From the NCBI GenBank assembly GCA_950295325.1, contig OX485808.1, forward strand, positions 38,274,527 through 38,338,526: 64,000 nucleotides of DNA, in the 5' to 3' direction. A program made the translations under genes and the position numbers. The notes under the pieces are model-generated. The model did not search any database and was not told the DNA's origin. It saw only the letters and a program-made list of their open reading frames with translations. The number at the start of each line of letters is the position of its first letter. Position 1 is the first letter of the stretch. This document shows, piece after piece, positions 11,201-23,772 of the stretch. Source of the DNA: Polytrichum commune (lineage: Eukaryota > Streptophyta > Polytrichopsida > Polytrichales > Polytrichaceae).

Positions 11201-13329
11201 CATGGCCGGGAGGATCCTCTTCCCTGCGTCCACCCATCTTCGGTCCCCCACTTGAGTGACGATCATCTTCTCTGTCATAAAATCCTCCACCTGCATTCGT
11301 GTACGAGCTTTGCTTGAAATTCATTTCTGTGTTTGACAGGCCTCGGTACCTGAACCAGGTTGGTCATCATCAGAATAAACCCTGTGCACGATGTAAATTT
11401 GACAAATAAAGCTTTCACAGATGTGAGCAGATTTGGAGGTTTTTAGCAGAATCTCCGAGTTCTTCTTTTTATGTGTTCTTGAATTGAGACTTCCTGGTGT
11501 TTTTTTCAGTTTAAGATGAACAGGACGACGTACTTGTCTCTGTTGGCAGCGGATTTTTGGCGGAGTTCACGAATCTTGCCGCGGTCGTTGAGGAGAGCCA
11601 GCAGACTCTGGGCCTTTCTCCGAACATTGATGCCCTGGTCTTTTCCATTCGGTTCAATGTACTGGAAGTCCAACAGAGCCTGCACACCTTCCCGCAAGCC
11701 TTTTTGTTGAATGCAGAACATTTTATCATTCTGACATCCCTCATGCACTCAATCAAAATTCCCAAGGAGATAAACCAAAAAAAAAAGACCAGTAGCGTCT
11801 TCCAAACCATGTAATGGACATGGTGACAGAACTCATCGCGGAAGCAGATCTCGCATCCTTCGGCCTATAACATATGCTTTGTGTCCATTATTCCCTTATT
11901 CTCATAGTGAGACCAATTCAAGCTTTTCCCCAATCAAGGATATAATGGACACAAAACATATGCTAGAATAGAGGTGCCGAATAGTGTAGAAAATTAGCAT
12001 CAGACGGCACAGGCAGTAAGCCTTCATTGAGCCACTGTCCCATTGAGGCCAATTCAAGCCTCTCGACCATTACAAACAATTTAGGCAGCAGATATTACAA
12101 CCGACAGGCGCCAAAACTCAGATCACATATTTTGCAAGAACGCGCGGAAGACACTAAGAAGACTCATACCCTAAAAGCTTGGGTCATGCACATTCCAGAA
12201 TGCGTCAACGCCATGGGGTAGGAAACAAAGCCTAGCTTTCTCACCCGGCTGTTTTGCAACCATGCTTCTATCTTGCTCACCTGCACTTGGAATGCCTGTT
12301 CCCGAAGCTCCTCAATGACCCTCTCGGCTCCGTTGGCGACGAGGAAGTCCAGAACTGTCAGCGACTGGCAAGCCCCATGAGTCATTGAGAATCATAACAC
12401 ACAAATGACATCCATCATAGTGTTGCATCGAAATTCAAATCACTACTGTAATATATTCCACAAGATCTATTCCACCCCCACCAGTTTTTTGACAAGGCTG
12501 TTAAAGAGATTACCACCACTGAGTGATCTCAAGACAGAAAATTCTGCATTGCAGTATTTCATCACCTCCCAGCATTACCACGAATTTAGAGAAGCAGACT
12601 AAACTTCAGATATTGAAGGAGCAAGACAGGAAGAACATAGGAGTCCCATCTACCTTGTAAACGTGGCGCCAGTTCTTTCCAGAATCGTTCAAGCGTTTCC
12701 ACAGAACCCCCATAATCATGTGATACTCCTGGCTGCAACCATGCCAGGAAATTGAAATAAGTCAGTCAACCGACCTTCAAATGAAATGTGAAAATTAAGG
12801 AATTTATTCAAATGAAGAGGTGGCAATGTGTGGCATGCTCACAAATTCCTAGTCGCCTGCGCAATGTCGCTCATAATTGTGCCATGCGGACCCCAGGGCT
12901 CGTTACTGGTCGCCTCAAGAACCTACATCGAAGAACAAATAGTGAGAAATCACAGAAGATGACCACATCAATGTACTCTGAAGAAGGATTTCATCATAGT
13001 CAGGAAACAAATCAGGGTTAATATGTCATGCTTTGTACGGAGTTTGTCTAAGAAACTTCTTACCTCCAGATGCAACCAAAGTGACTTAGAGAAAGGACAT
13101 TTTGATGTCTTACTTTGATTTCGATTTCAGGCACCTTGAGGACCTTCTTGTTCACTTCCCGCTTCCTGATACATCTCATAGACATCAGTTCACTTACTAG
13201 AACTTCTTGATAATCTAAAATTAATTCCTACAACTCCAGATACACATCGACATCCACGGAGGACATGCGATTGAAATTCAGGGCTCACAATTCTCGAACC
13301 GTCTGATCCAGCACTTTTTTGAGATCCAT
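8243..13329 (-). CDS. Epsin-type clathrin adaptor (ENTH domain)
   Basis: Adaptor linking phosphoinositide membranes and cargo to clathrin/AP coats at the trans-Golgi, endosome or plasma membrane. Exons by splice signals: 13289-13329, 13114-13165, 12843-12922, 12654-12732, 12281-12364, 11534-11679, 11170-11349, 10835-10954, 10318-10496, 9881-9996, 8985-9513 and 8243-8481. Phases close without a stop to about 614 aa. The ENTH domain fills about residues 1-160 ([57 protein letters not shown]). The tail is low-complexity with DLF motifs (EDLFAQ, EDLFADV, LDLFSS), two NPF motifs (FNPFESP, TNPFLLP) and a DPF, which are AP and EH-domain ligands. This matches plant EPSIN1/2/3 architecture; no ubiquitin-interacting motif was recognised. 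Start chosen because the ENTH domain begins at once. An alternative end splices 8278 to an 8-nt exon at 8207-8214 (605 aa). Exon 8 uses an atypical AAG acceptor. Confidence 0.88.
11861..11979. mobile_element. Foldback MITE in an epsin intron
   Basis: Inverted arms: GGCCTATAACATATGCTTTG on the left and the complement of GGCACCTCTATTCTAGCATA on the right. Both also contain TGTGTCCATTAT. It lies in the 11680-12280 intron and has no open frame. A different family from the 41-320 element. Confidence 0.55.
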
Positions 13330-14100
13330 GGCGCTCACACCGAGGCCTCCGTGTCGAACTCGTCCAATGATGCACAACTTGCGTCGCACGCCTTGCAAAT
13401 GTCTGATTAGTTCCACTCTGTTCATCAATGCATGCATATATGCAGGATGAACCTAACCCTGCCGGCATCTGCCTTTTCAATAAATTGTCACATCCTTCGG
13501 TAATTCACTTCAGATTCAAGCCGTGAGAATCTACAAGCTCGCCTTCATGTGGAACTACACTCTCTCTCCTGGCATCCAATTCCCATCAGGAGGTCTCTCC
13601 ATGAATTAATGGAACGTCGTTTATAGGTTCAAGACTTGAAGCGACTTCCACTAAAACCCCCGAAATCCATCACAGTCCTCCAAATCTCACCGTCACCCAA
13701 GCCATAAAAAAACTTCTGCACTCTTATGAATTTCCCAAATTGCAACTGCAACAACCTAATCATTGGACACTGCAAATGCAACCAAAGTCTTCTGATCAGA
13801 TGCCATATAACAGACTCATACGGTGAAATAGGATGATTCAGGTGAGAATGCAAAATTTGTAGTAAACATCTGGGAATGTTTTCTGCATTTTGTGGGAGAT
13901 TATACAGAATAGTGGCATGCATTTGCAGCGGGAGCATTGAATGGGCTTGTAATCAGGCAGGAGAGAGAGCGAGAGGCGGGTTTGACATCTACATAAGGTA
14001 TAGATTTGAGGAAAGAGTTGGTGGGGGGGAAGAGGGAGACACGCCGTTAGAGGAATAAGAAGTTAGCTGAGACCCGGGCAGCGGGCAGCGGGCAGACGAA
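13330..14100. promoter_or_regulatory. Upstream region of the epsin gene
   Basis: Probable promoter and 5' leader. It contains a purine-rich stretch (GAGAGAGAGCGAGAGGCGGG, then GGAAAGAGTTGGTGGGGGGG) around 13960-14040. Three direct GGGCAGC-type units follow at 14075-14096. GA-rich leaders are common in plant promoters; the transcription start cannot be placed. Confidence 0.35.
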
Positions 14101-14448
14101 ACCTTTTATACCCCCACAATTAAATGCGGAGCTTCTTCCCGCTGAGGTGGCAGGCTATAATTATAAAAAGGTTTGGTGTTTCTTGAATTTGTATAGAAGA
14201 ATGCCCTCCACATAACATTACTTAGCACTAACTTAGGATGTTGTACCCAAGTCATTGAAGTGTTATGAATGGAGCGGTGTGTTGTCGTGGGCAGACCACA
14301 CCAAGCCATATGTTCACATAGCCCCATCCTACGGTGCATAGAATCTTTCGGACAGTCCGAACAAAATTTTGATGGATGAAGTTTTAGGGGATGAATAATC
14401 AATGTTTGCATAATGAAGCAATTGGTTGTTCATCCTAGATGTATGGCC

Positions 14449-14580
14449 GGGAAGTATTGCGTGGGATTTTACAGGTTCCCTTAGTGTTCCCTAAGTTCTT
14501 TTCGAAGTACTTTGTGAGTTCCTCCGAAAAAAACTTAGGGAACGTGTAGGGAACCTCTACAATGCCATGCAATACCTCCC
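14449..14580. mobile_element. 132-bp foldback element
   Basis: Near-perfect inverted repeat. The left arm begins GGGAAGTATTGCGTGGGATT and contains AGGTTCCC and TTCCCTAAGTT. The right arm, complemented, begins GGGAGGTATTGCATGGCATT with the same internal words. Too short to code for anything; a MITE or palindromic relic. Confidence 0.65.
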
Positions 14581-14624
14581 ATATAGCTAGTTATACTTAA
14601 TTGTGTCACAGTAATGTTCATCGA

Positions 14625-14712
14625 AGATGGCTTAGGTATTGTGGTTAATACCCCTTGCATTACCATTTGGGAAGGAGGAGATAGGGGTCCAAATCCCCTC
14701 ACCTTCACATGC
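14625..14712 (+). repeat. tRNA-like tract, possible SINE head
   Basis: A stretch resembling pol III internal promoters: an A-box-like TAGGTATTGTGGTTAATACC followed after about 40 nt by a B-box-like GGGGTCCAAATCCCC with a 5-bp stem. No full cloverleaf with a paired acceptor stem is seen, so a tRNA-derived SINE or tRNA pseudogene is likelier than a working tRNA. Confidence 0.35.
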
Positions 14713-15689
14713 TTAAGATAGGTGATTTGATGGATTATTTAGTTGAGTTTTCCATCCCGGGCTTTGCGAGAAGGTGAAGATGGAGATTCCATCCAACTTG
14801 AAGTTTTATAGACTTTGCCCGAGGGGGAGAGAATTTGAGAGCTGAGCAACGTAGAAGAGCCTCTAGATCTGGCATAATGCAATCAAAGTTGGGGATCTGC
14901 TCAGCCCCACACGGGAGACGTTCATAGCGCCTCAATGACATGGGGAACTGAGAGGGGTTGGTTCGAGCGATTTGGGTGAGATCTCCATCCTAAACAAGCA
15001 CAACGCCGAGGCCCCACAACTCAAGCTCATTATTGTTTCATGGAACTTTTATTCATGTCCTCATCCCTTACCTACACAAGGTATGGGCGGACATTAACCT
15101 CTACCAACAAACTTTTAGGGGAGGGATCTCCGCAAGGATTAGGGCATGGGCCTACAATCCGCATCCATTGGGCAGCCCCCAAGGAAATTTTTTGACCCTA
15201 ACTGAAAACATTGCATGTCCCACCCGACTTCAATTGAAAAAAGTCATCTTTGCATTCTTGAAGGGCTACTTGTCCACAAGACCCATGTTGAATGCACTTT
15301 ACCTTCCCAAACCAATATCCAACATATATGTTTACTTTCACTTAGTAATCAAGCAGTTGAATGGGATTTCGTTTCCAAAGTGAAACCGTCAATAAAAGCA
15401 TGTAATTAACTTGGTAGTTAAAAATATTAAGAAATCCTCATCAGTATTGATGTCACCATTTTCGTTACTTACCATGTGAAAGAGTCTTTGTCATTCTAAA
15501 ATGAAATGCCAATTAATTGCATACTAACTAAGTGAATGTGAACATATATATATTGGATTATGGACCGTGAAGGTGAAATGCACTCAATATGAGTTGTGAA
15601 CAAGTGGCCTTCAATAATGCAAGGGCAACTTCTTTTTTGACACATAGCCCACTTCTCCTAGGATATGAAATATGCAACTAGTACTAGAT

Positions 15690-15795
15690 GATTAGCAAAT
15701 CCATATCAAGGCCATAGCCATTTTCTTCATAATGTTTGGAGCTCGTATGATCTCCTATTCATTATCAAAGTGGACATTTTTGTGCTAATTTAATG
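15690..15795 (-). repeat. Dispersed repeat family F, copy 1
   Basis: On the minus strand this reads CACTTTGATAATGAATAGGA, then GAGCTCCAAACATTATGA and GATATGGATTTGCTAATC. It matches 19678-19826 and 62578-62709 on the plus strand. Non-coding, class unknown. Confidence 0.55.
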
Positions 15796-16324
15796 GTCAT
15801 GTAGACACACCCCCCCCCCCCCCCCGATATGTTGACTATTGAGACCATAACAATTATCGTACTCCAATCTCACCTAATCACATAGTACCTAATTACTAAG
15901 CAAATTACGCACATCTACCTTACTCAACATGAAATCGCAATCAATTATATATAGGTGTACACTAAATTGTCTTAATATTGTAGGTAAAAAGTTAGCTTGG
16001 AAATAAATAACATGGGCAGTTCTAATTGTCAAGTCAAAGTGGAAATAATGTGGGTCCAAGACCCCAAGTCTTCCCATCGATCTTCCTTGAGACTTTCGAC
16101 CAACACCTAAAATCAAATAAAACTATCATTTTACATCAAAAGTAACGCAGAAAGAATGAGAGGTATCACATTAATTTTTCTATATATTTTATTAAAATGG
16201 CCCATGATAATTTCTATTGGAAATTTAATGTGGCCCACGTTGACTTTTGTTATGATAATCAACTCTAGAAATTTATTATGGCCCACAATAATAGGACTAC
16301 ATAGTATAGTTTCCTTATTTGAGA

Positions 16325-16470
16325 TTATAATTTGACCCCAGAATTAGCATCAAAGGCTCCAATTTAGTCTAGGGTGAACTGCTTGAGATGAACTAGTCAT
16401 AACTTTATGGGTAAAAGGAGTCAAGCAAAAACTTGACCCCCATAGATTTGTGGTTAATTCATCTCAACTT
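16325..16470 (+). repeat. Family D fragment
   Basis: Contains TTGACCCCCATAGATTTGTG followed by GTTAATTCATCTCAA. The same words occur inside the family D elements at 19335-19582 and (inverted) 41901-42163. One terminal arm is not recognisable. Confidence 0.45.
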
Positions 16471-19334
16471 CGTACCTCTACACTAATTCAATATTAGAAC
16501 ATGTATTTGAACCAAATATTCTTAGTTTTAGCTAATTGTGTCAATATGACATTATCTAAATTCAACTTACACTTCGAGTTTACTTTCCAAATCATTCCAA
16601 TACCTTATCATTGGTGAAGTTTCAGGTTCAAGTACATAGCATGAGTGCCCTAGGATACAAATACATACACGCATTTTGATCATCAATGTCATGCATGAGT
16701 GTATTTTAATTTTATCCTTCACATAAGATCTAATATATTAAATAAAATCAAACCTCAAATTTCAATATCTCATATTAAGACTTGGTGAGGCTTGTAGACA
16801 TTATGCAAATATGTTGGACATTGAACCCTACATTTTTTAAGGCCTAACGCTTGCTATACAAATAAAATAGCATGCCAAATGGGTTTTTTTAGAAGAAAAA
16901 AACCCTAGAAGAGCTTTATGCATGGGAATGTCCTTGGGCTAAAGCATGAAAAAGTGAACAAGAAAAATGGTATGCCCTTCCACTGTAATATGATTTCATA
17001 TATGGTAAGGGAAGTAGTCTCGATTCTATACAACAAGTCATTCTAAGACCATGGAGCCCTCCAATGGGTTTGAGCCAAACATAATACAAAATTTGTGCCT
17101 CAATAATATTATGGAGATACGTATGACATAGATCCTAACTTGGATGGTGGATTTGAGCTAAAACCTACTTCATTTCAAAATTTGTTATTATTTGTGTGTG
17201 TATAGTTTAAGCATTTGACAAAATCATATTATAATTTAGCGCGCCACAGATTCTGAAGCAAAATACATTTTCTTAGGGTTTGCATCACCCTCACTTTCAA
17301 AAACCGACAACTATGGAAGTAGATTCTACAACCTGAGAATCTACTTCTATGTGTATAAATCATGTAGTTCACAAGTATGTTTATGAAAACATCATGACCC
17401 ACCTTGTTAATACTTCAAAATGAGTTATTATTATTTATTTTTTAGTTATACAATGAGGAAATGTGGCTACTTGTGCCTCTAAACTGACAAGGGACAACTT
17501 TAGTTCACTTTACCATGCTTTGGCCCCCTGTGGATTGTGCTTTGTGAAGTTTTGTAGCACTCCCTCATACAATGCCCTTAAGTTAAAGTCCACATTGCAA
17601 ACCCCTCCCATAACATTACTCAATCATGTTAGCCTACACCTTTTCTAAATGGAGTGCTAGGAGCCGGGCTCCACAAATCATGTTAATGTGATTATCTACG
17701 TAGAGAGAGAGAGAGAGAGAAATTTCCTGACATCTTGGGGTTTTGGTTAGGCAAGCACCCGGGGGGGGCACTAGCGGTATTTTAAAAATGACGTGCGATA
17801 AAATATGAGGTATTAATATTCATTCAAGATAGAATTTTGAAGAATTCTATATAAAATATAGGGGTGAATTAATGTTGGAAACCTCTTTAAAAAAAATACC
17901 ATGCAATATAACATGTCTAATTTTATTATATATATATTTTATTGAAAATAGCCTTGAACAAGGGTATCCTAAGTTAAATACTACGTAGGCTCAAATGAGA
18001 TGGATGAAAATTACTTTTATCTAGTCTAATTTTGTAGATGAATAATGGTTTTAGGGTTTTGAGTGAGCCAAGGGGGTTGGCTATCTCAATAGTGGTTCAA
18101 TAATCCCGTTGTTAAAATGCCAAGTCACAATGCACACCCCCCCCCCCCCGCGGCTAAAAATTAAAGGCTATCAAAAATTTGTAAGAAAAATAGGGTATTT
18201 AATATTGAATGTATTCTAGATTTCTAATTACCAACATGATATTAAGATTTTAAGCTCAGTGGATTTTTCTACTTTAAAAACTCCTAATATTCTAATTCCC
18301 AAAGATAATACCCCCCTTCAAAATAAGTTGTTATCATAGGTGTCTCTAAAATTTTACTATGAGTCCCCCCCCCCCCCCTGGCGGAGGGGTGGTTGTTCTA
18401 ACATAAAAAAATGTTGCACTTTGGTTAGTGATTCCCAAATTCATCCCAAATATTGGGTTGCCCTTGTTAGATGAATAGTATTCATGTTGAGTATTGTTCA
18501 TTTTGCAATTGTGACCTAACACAAGTGGAGCACAAATCTCATGAAGTTCTCTAAGTTCCTTGGCACTAGGGGACATGACATATTTAAGTTAATCATGATA
18601 TATTTTTCAAAATTTGGACTTTCCAGTTGCTACAGTATTGTGAACAGGTTTATTGATACACTTCTAGTATACCTAAATTTTATGGCAAATATGTGAATCT
18701 TGAGCAATTACTTGAATGTTATGCTACTAGTGTATGATGGGAAAAAAAATTATGTTAAATCTATATAAATAAAATTTGAATAATGAAAATACAATGAAAA
18801 TAATTGCTATAATAATATTATAACCAACTTTGCATATTCCATCGGAGGATCTTACCGTATAATCTTATCATAAGATCCTATGATAGAATTTAGCATGTTA
18901 TATCTATGGACTTGGACTCAGTCCAATTTTACTTTAAATATCATATGGGTATAGAACCCAAGTCATTGAGGCGATGCAAACACCAAACATCATTTTTTTT
19001 TATAAATTGAATGTCAACTTTTCATCATCAAATGTTGTTCACACTTACACATGTGATCATATTCCTTTATGCATATGAAAATATGTCATAGGTCTCTTGG
19101 TAAGCTAGTGTCATCTCCATTTCATGAAGTTTTTCTTGAGTTGCAGATTTGATAATGCTTCAACAAAGCTCATGACCTTATATAGAAGGTCCAACTGTAT
19201 GGATGTGACCTTTGACTTTGTGTCAACAACTTTTCTAAATGAATGTTTCATGAATTAAGCTTGCAAATCTCACTCTATAATGGATCTTGAAACTACAAAA
19301 AGCCTTAGGAATATTAAGGATTAAAGATAATCCA

Positions 19335-19582
19335 ACACACCTTGGAGACCATTCCTCTTTGAGTTGGACCCCCTTTACTCTTTGAGTAAAGGGGGTCTAG
19401 TAAAAATTTGGACCCATAGCGTTGTGGTTAATTCATCTCAAGTAGGTCCCTCTAGACTAATTTAAGATTTTTGATGTTAATTACGGGCTCAAATGACCTC
19501 ACAAAAGAAAAGAAAATGTTATGATATATTTGACTACATTTTCACCTTGTGTAATGTTGATGAGGGCCCAACTCAAAGAGCC
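19335..19582. mobile_element. Family D inverted-repeat element, copy 1
   Basis: Arms built on CTCTTTGAGTTGG (left) and CCAACTCAAAGAG (right), with AGGGGGTC-type words next to them. The interior holds GTGGTTAATTCATCTCAA as in other copies. About 250 bp, non-coding, MITE-like. Confidence 0.5.
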
Positions 19583-19677
19583 TTGACCTAAATCTAAGAC
19601 CATACTCCAAGAAAAAATGTGTTTCAAAGATATTGGAGCACATTCTTATAATTTGTTAACTATTCTAGATGTAGTAG

Positions 19678-19826
19678 TCACTATATTTTGGGGGCCTATA
19701 TGATCACTTTAAGTAGAGAAAGGAATCTTCACTTTGATAATGAACAAGACATTCTTATGATCTCCAGGAATTATGAGGAAAATGGTTACTATCTCGATTT
19801 GGATTTGCTAAGAATCTCATACTAAT
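19678..19826 (+). repeat. Dispersed repeat family F, copy 2
   Basis: Matches 62578-62709 through GGGGGCCTATATGATCACTT, GAATCTTCACTTTGA and AATTATGAGGAAAATGGTTA. It ends 145 bp before the aminotransferase start codon, so it may sit in that gene's promoter. Confidence 0.55.
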
Positions 19827-19971
19827 GCCTTTGTAATATCTTGGGAGAATTAAGATAATTGGAAAAAGTAACCATTCTATGCGATGATAATGTTTGTGAT
19901 AATTTGGTCATCTCCGTTGGAGGAGATGTTTTGGCTGTCAAAGCTCCAAATTTTGCAGCGTTTTTGCAGCT

Positions 19972-22900
19972 ATGGCGGAGCACCTGCTGGCCAGGCGCAC
20001 ACGCGCCTTCACGCCCTCGCCCATCCAACAACTCTCCCTCCTCGCCCAACGCTGCCACGCCCTCAACCTCGCCGAAGGTGCTCACCTCTCCTCTCCCTCC
20101 CTCCCTTGCAGCCAAAGCACCAAATGAATGTTCACCAGTGCTTGCAAATCTCCTCCACTTGGGGTTTTTTCGGATTTTTTTGTAAAATTCACCTGGAGAT
20201 CCATACATGCATAGTACATTTTTGAGCCCTATTTCTGAGCTCTAGACTGCACTCGGTTAGTGTGGCCTTTCGGTTCACCATCTCTGAGCTAAGGTTGTAG
20301 GTGCAGGTGTGAATTAAATTGCCTCTTGGTTTGGCCCTTATGGGTGATGGTAGTAAAAATGAGATTATATTTGTGATTGAATTTTGATGCATGTGTAATT
20401 TTTCAGGATTTCCGGACTTCCCAGCTCCACCTGAAATTAAAGAGGCCGCTATTGCAGCCATTAAGGGAGACTTCAACCAGTACAGGTGAGTAGTGATTTG
20501 GGAAATAAGGGTTTAGGGTTTAGGGCTTCAAGGATTAGCCTCACGAGGTTCTTCCGCATAGAATTGAATAAGCAACTAGTCCACATGGCGGATTGTAATG
20601 CGAAATAAGTGTTCGCAGGCATGTACAGGGGCTTTGTGACAAAGTGGCAAAATCTTTTGAGAATACCCATGGGGTGAGGGTGGACCCAACCACTCAGATC
20701 ACCATTTGTTGTGGCCAGTCTGAAGCTATGGCGGCTGCTGTTTTCGCTGGTAAGTTACGCCTCTCCAGAATAGTCAGTTTGCAGCTCCTGTTTGAAGTTT
20801 AGGTGTCTTGTGGTCCATCTACATTGTTCGAAGATTTCAAATTCAGTGGTGGATTGGTGAATTGTGAGTTTGAGCAGTGGTGGAAGAAGGAGATGAAGTT
20901 GTGCTTCTGGATCCCGCGTATGAAACGTATGAGTCCTGCATCATACTTGCAGGAGGAACACCTGTAAGTTTGCGAGTGCGTATTGAGTAATTCAGAACCA
21001 CCCAATTCAGCTATAACTAGCAAATGTTTCCAGGCTGGTGTTGCCCAAAGTTCATTGATGCCATAGTCAATCCTGATTCATTGTAAGGTGTGACCAATGG
21101 CTCACGCGTTGTGTGTCTTGTCCTAACATTGGCGACCACTTTGCATCCTGCAATCCATGCAGTGCTATGCTATTGTAATTTCCATGTTTGGTCCTCCGAT
21201 GTTTGAGTTGTCAAGAAATATGACATTTTATCCTAAAGCCTTTCCATGCAAGACGTCTGTTAGTTGCGATGGGAAAACAAATGTTCATAGATGCATGCAG
21301 TTGTGTGTAGGGCTACAGTTGGACAACAATGCCTAGTTGGTCATTTGAGCAATTTTCTTGTAGGCAACTTTGTCAGATTTTGTGCAGTGTCACTCACAAA
21401 TCAAATCTGTAGTAGTGTTGCATGTCACACATATCCAGGAGAGAGTACATGTGACAAGTTATAGATGCATCCAATTATTGACGGCCCATCAATTGGTGTT
21501 ACCAGAGATATGTCTCTTTAGATCCACCCCAATGGAGTTTGGATGTCAAGAAGCTGGAGGGCGCCTTCAACCCAAAAACCAAGGCCATTATAGTCAATAG
21601 GTATACACGTCTTGAAGGAATACTTTTTCATTAAGGTACCTTTTAGAAAGAGAAGTATGTTTCTATGATTAATTTTAGAGTTTAGGTGTGATTTGGAAGT
21701 ATTGACTCCTCTGATTTTGCTGTTGCTGTGGCAGCCCTCATAACCCCACCGGGAAGGTGTTCAGCTCCTCTGAGCTTGCTGCCATAGCTGCATTGTGCTG
21801 CAAGTACGACTGCCTGGCCATCAGTGATGAGGTATTTTATATTTCGGCCCTTTTTTTGGATGGTTATAATAATTAGTATGCAAAGCCAGAGAAGTTTGCT
21901 AGGAAATTTAGGGTCACCAAGACGCCATGTAATCACAAAAGATGAAGCATACATAGTGCTCCAATTTGTTGGAAGCAAATGCATTATGCTTACAACTTCA
22001 AAGGTTTTAGGGGTGAATGATAGACTCCAATCTCAGTAATTGCAATGTTGGCATGCTTGCTGTTGAAGGCATTTTAACGATTGTGAAGATCTTGTAAGGT
22101 CCTTGGGCGTGTATAATATGTGACCTTCTGTAATTGGTACAGCAATGAACGGCCTGCAGGTATATGAGCACATAACCTATGACGACCACAAGCATATGAG
22201 TATAGCATCATTTCGAGACATGCAACAGCGAAGTATTGTGACATCCTCATTATCCAAGACTTTTAGTGTGACAGGTGTGTGAACTCTGTGTCAATTTTTC
22301 TCAGTTTCTTCTCTTTATTCTTCTGGGAAAACCGTGTGGTCAAATTTTCAGATGGCTTCAAATAGATGAGAGCTCATTTCTTATGTAGTAATATATGGCG
22401 GGACTGCATGTTCTCGAAGGTTGGCGTATTGGCTGGGCAATTGCACCACCAGCAGTTAGTGCTGCAATTGGTAACATTCATGTGAAGCTGACAGACTCTG
22501 CCCCATCTCCTTTCCAAGAGGCAGCCTTGGTTGCACTTCAGAGCTCGCCAAGTTTCTATACACAACTAAAGCAGGTAAATGTTTTGTGTCTCATGTTAAT
22601 CATCATTCTTGCATGTTGTTATCTTAGCTAAGTGGAGCCTTCTGAGATAAGGACACATTGGGTGACTTTGGAAATCTAGCCTGTACATATTAAAATGTAA
22701 TAGATTTCTATGTCACTTGCCCATTACAACCAACACGTCTGGTGAAGTGCTTTTACTCTTAAAATGAAATTGGATAGGTGGGAGTAGTGTATTTATGTGA
22801 AATTTACATTGAGGTTTGGAGTCCTTATTGGCGAAGATAATGAATTTCTGGTATGGGCTAATCTTTCTGCTTTATAGCTATGATGATAGTATTTCAATTC

Positions 22901-23772
22901 TTCTTCATTGCACATGTCAGCATCAACTGTTTGTATACATTTCAGAGCCAAGATGAGTTCTTCTCTTAGACTGTTGATATTGTCCTAGCAATGCCTTAAA
23001 TGTCTGTTGTAAACAGGAATACGAAATGAGACGGGACTTTGTCTGCAAAATTCTCCGTCACGCTGGGTTCACCAACTTCTTAAGACCACAGGGCTCCTTC
23101 TTTGTGTTTGCCGAACTTCCAAAGGAGTACCCTCGGAACGATGTAAATTAACTCCCTCTTTTCCCTTCCTCTGGCAAATGACCATAAGATTCATTTGTCC
23201 AGTCCAACCACATGGAACCTTGCATTGTTGTAAACTATAAAAATCATAACTTTCAATGAAGAACTTGTATGACTAGATCATCTCAATGCAGCAGTAATGA
23301 GAACAACTCATCTACTTGGCAGCAATGAACCCTAATTTATCTTAAAAGCTATACTTACATGAACCTTATATAATTTCATGTTAGGGAACATAGCGTTCAT
23401 TCCATGAATTCTTCCACCCAAAAAATCTTGTTCATGTTTATGATATTCAATCGTCAATATGGACAATTTCCTAGTTGAGTTGACTAGTGGAAAATTGAGG
23501 TGCAGGTGGAGTATGTGGCAGAGCTTATCAAAGGAGCTGGAGTTGCTATAGTTCCGGGATGTGGGTTCTTCCACGAGGAAAGCACAAGGAAACCAGTGCC
23601 TCAACTTGGCTATCGCACATCAGGCAATGAACAAAGTGTTGAGACAGTTCCTTGTGAATCCAATAATGATCTAGATGAGATGTATAAAGTCAGATATGTG
23701 AGAGTAGCATTTTGTAAGGACATGGCCACGCTAAGAGCTGCTGAGACAGCTTTTAGGAGGCACTGTCAATAG
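19972..23772 (+). CDS. PLP aminotransferase (kynurenine/methionine aminotransferase-like)
   Basis: Class I/II fold-type I transaminase moving amino groups between an amino acid and a 2-oxo acid with pyridoxal phosphate. Exons 19972-20077, 20407-20485, 20619-20749, 20878-20963, 21506-21600, 21735-21831, 22160-22274, 22420-22574, 23017-23142 and 23506-23772 join without a stop to 418 aa. Visible motifs: EGFPDFPAP (36-44), LLDPAYETYES, PHNPTGK with PLP-contacting Asn169, AISDEVYEH with Asp197 and Tyr200, SSLSKTFSVTGWRIGW with Schiff-base Lys231, and YVRVAFCKD with carboxylate-binding Arg396. No clear transit peptide, so probably cytosolic. Start chosen at the first ATG in frame (context GCTATGG). 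About 40 residues between GCGFF and YVRVAFC (351-390) are longer than usual. Substrate cannot be read from sequence; cysteine-S-conjugate beta-lyase activity is also known in this family. Confidence 0.9.

Larger units (their letters stand above)
14713..19971. other. AT-rich gene-poor spacer
   Basis: No gene recognised over 5.2 kb. Contents: C homopolymers near 15811, 18138 and 18366; a G run near 17761; GA microsatellite at 17701-17721; family D pieces (about 16325-16470, 19335-19582); family F pieces (15690-15795, 19678-19826). The last few hundred bases should include the aminotransferase promoter, but no TATA box or start site could be fixed. Confidence 0.6.
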
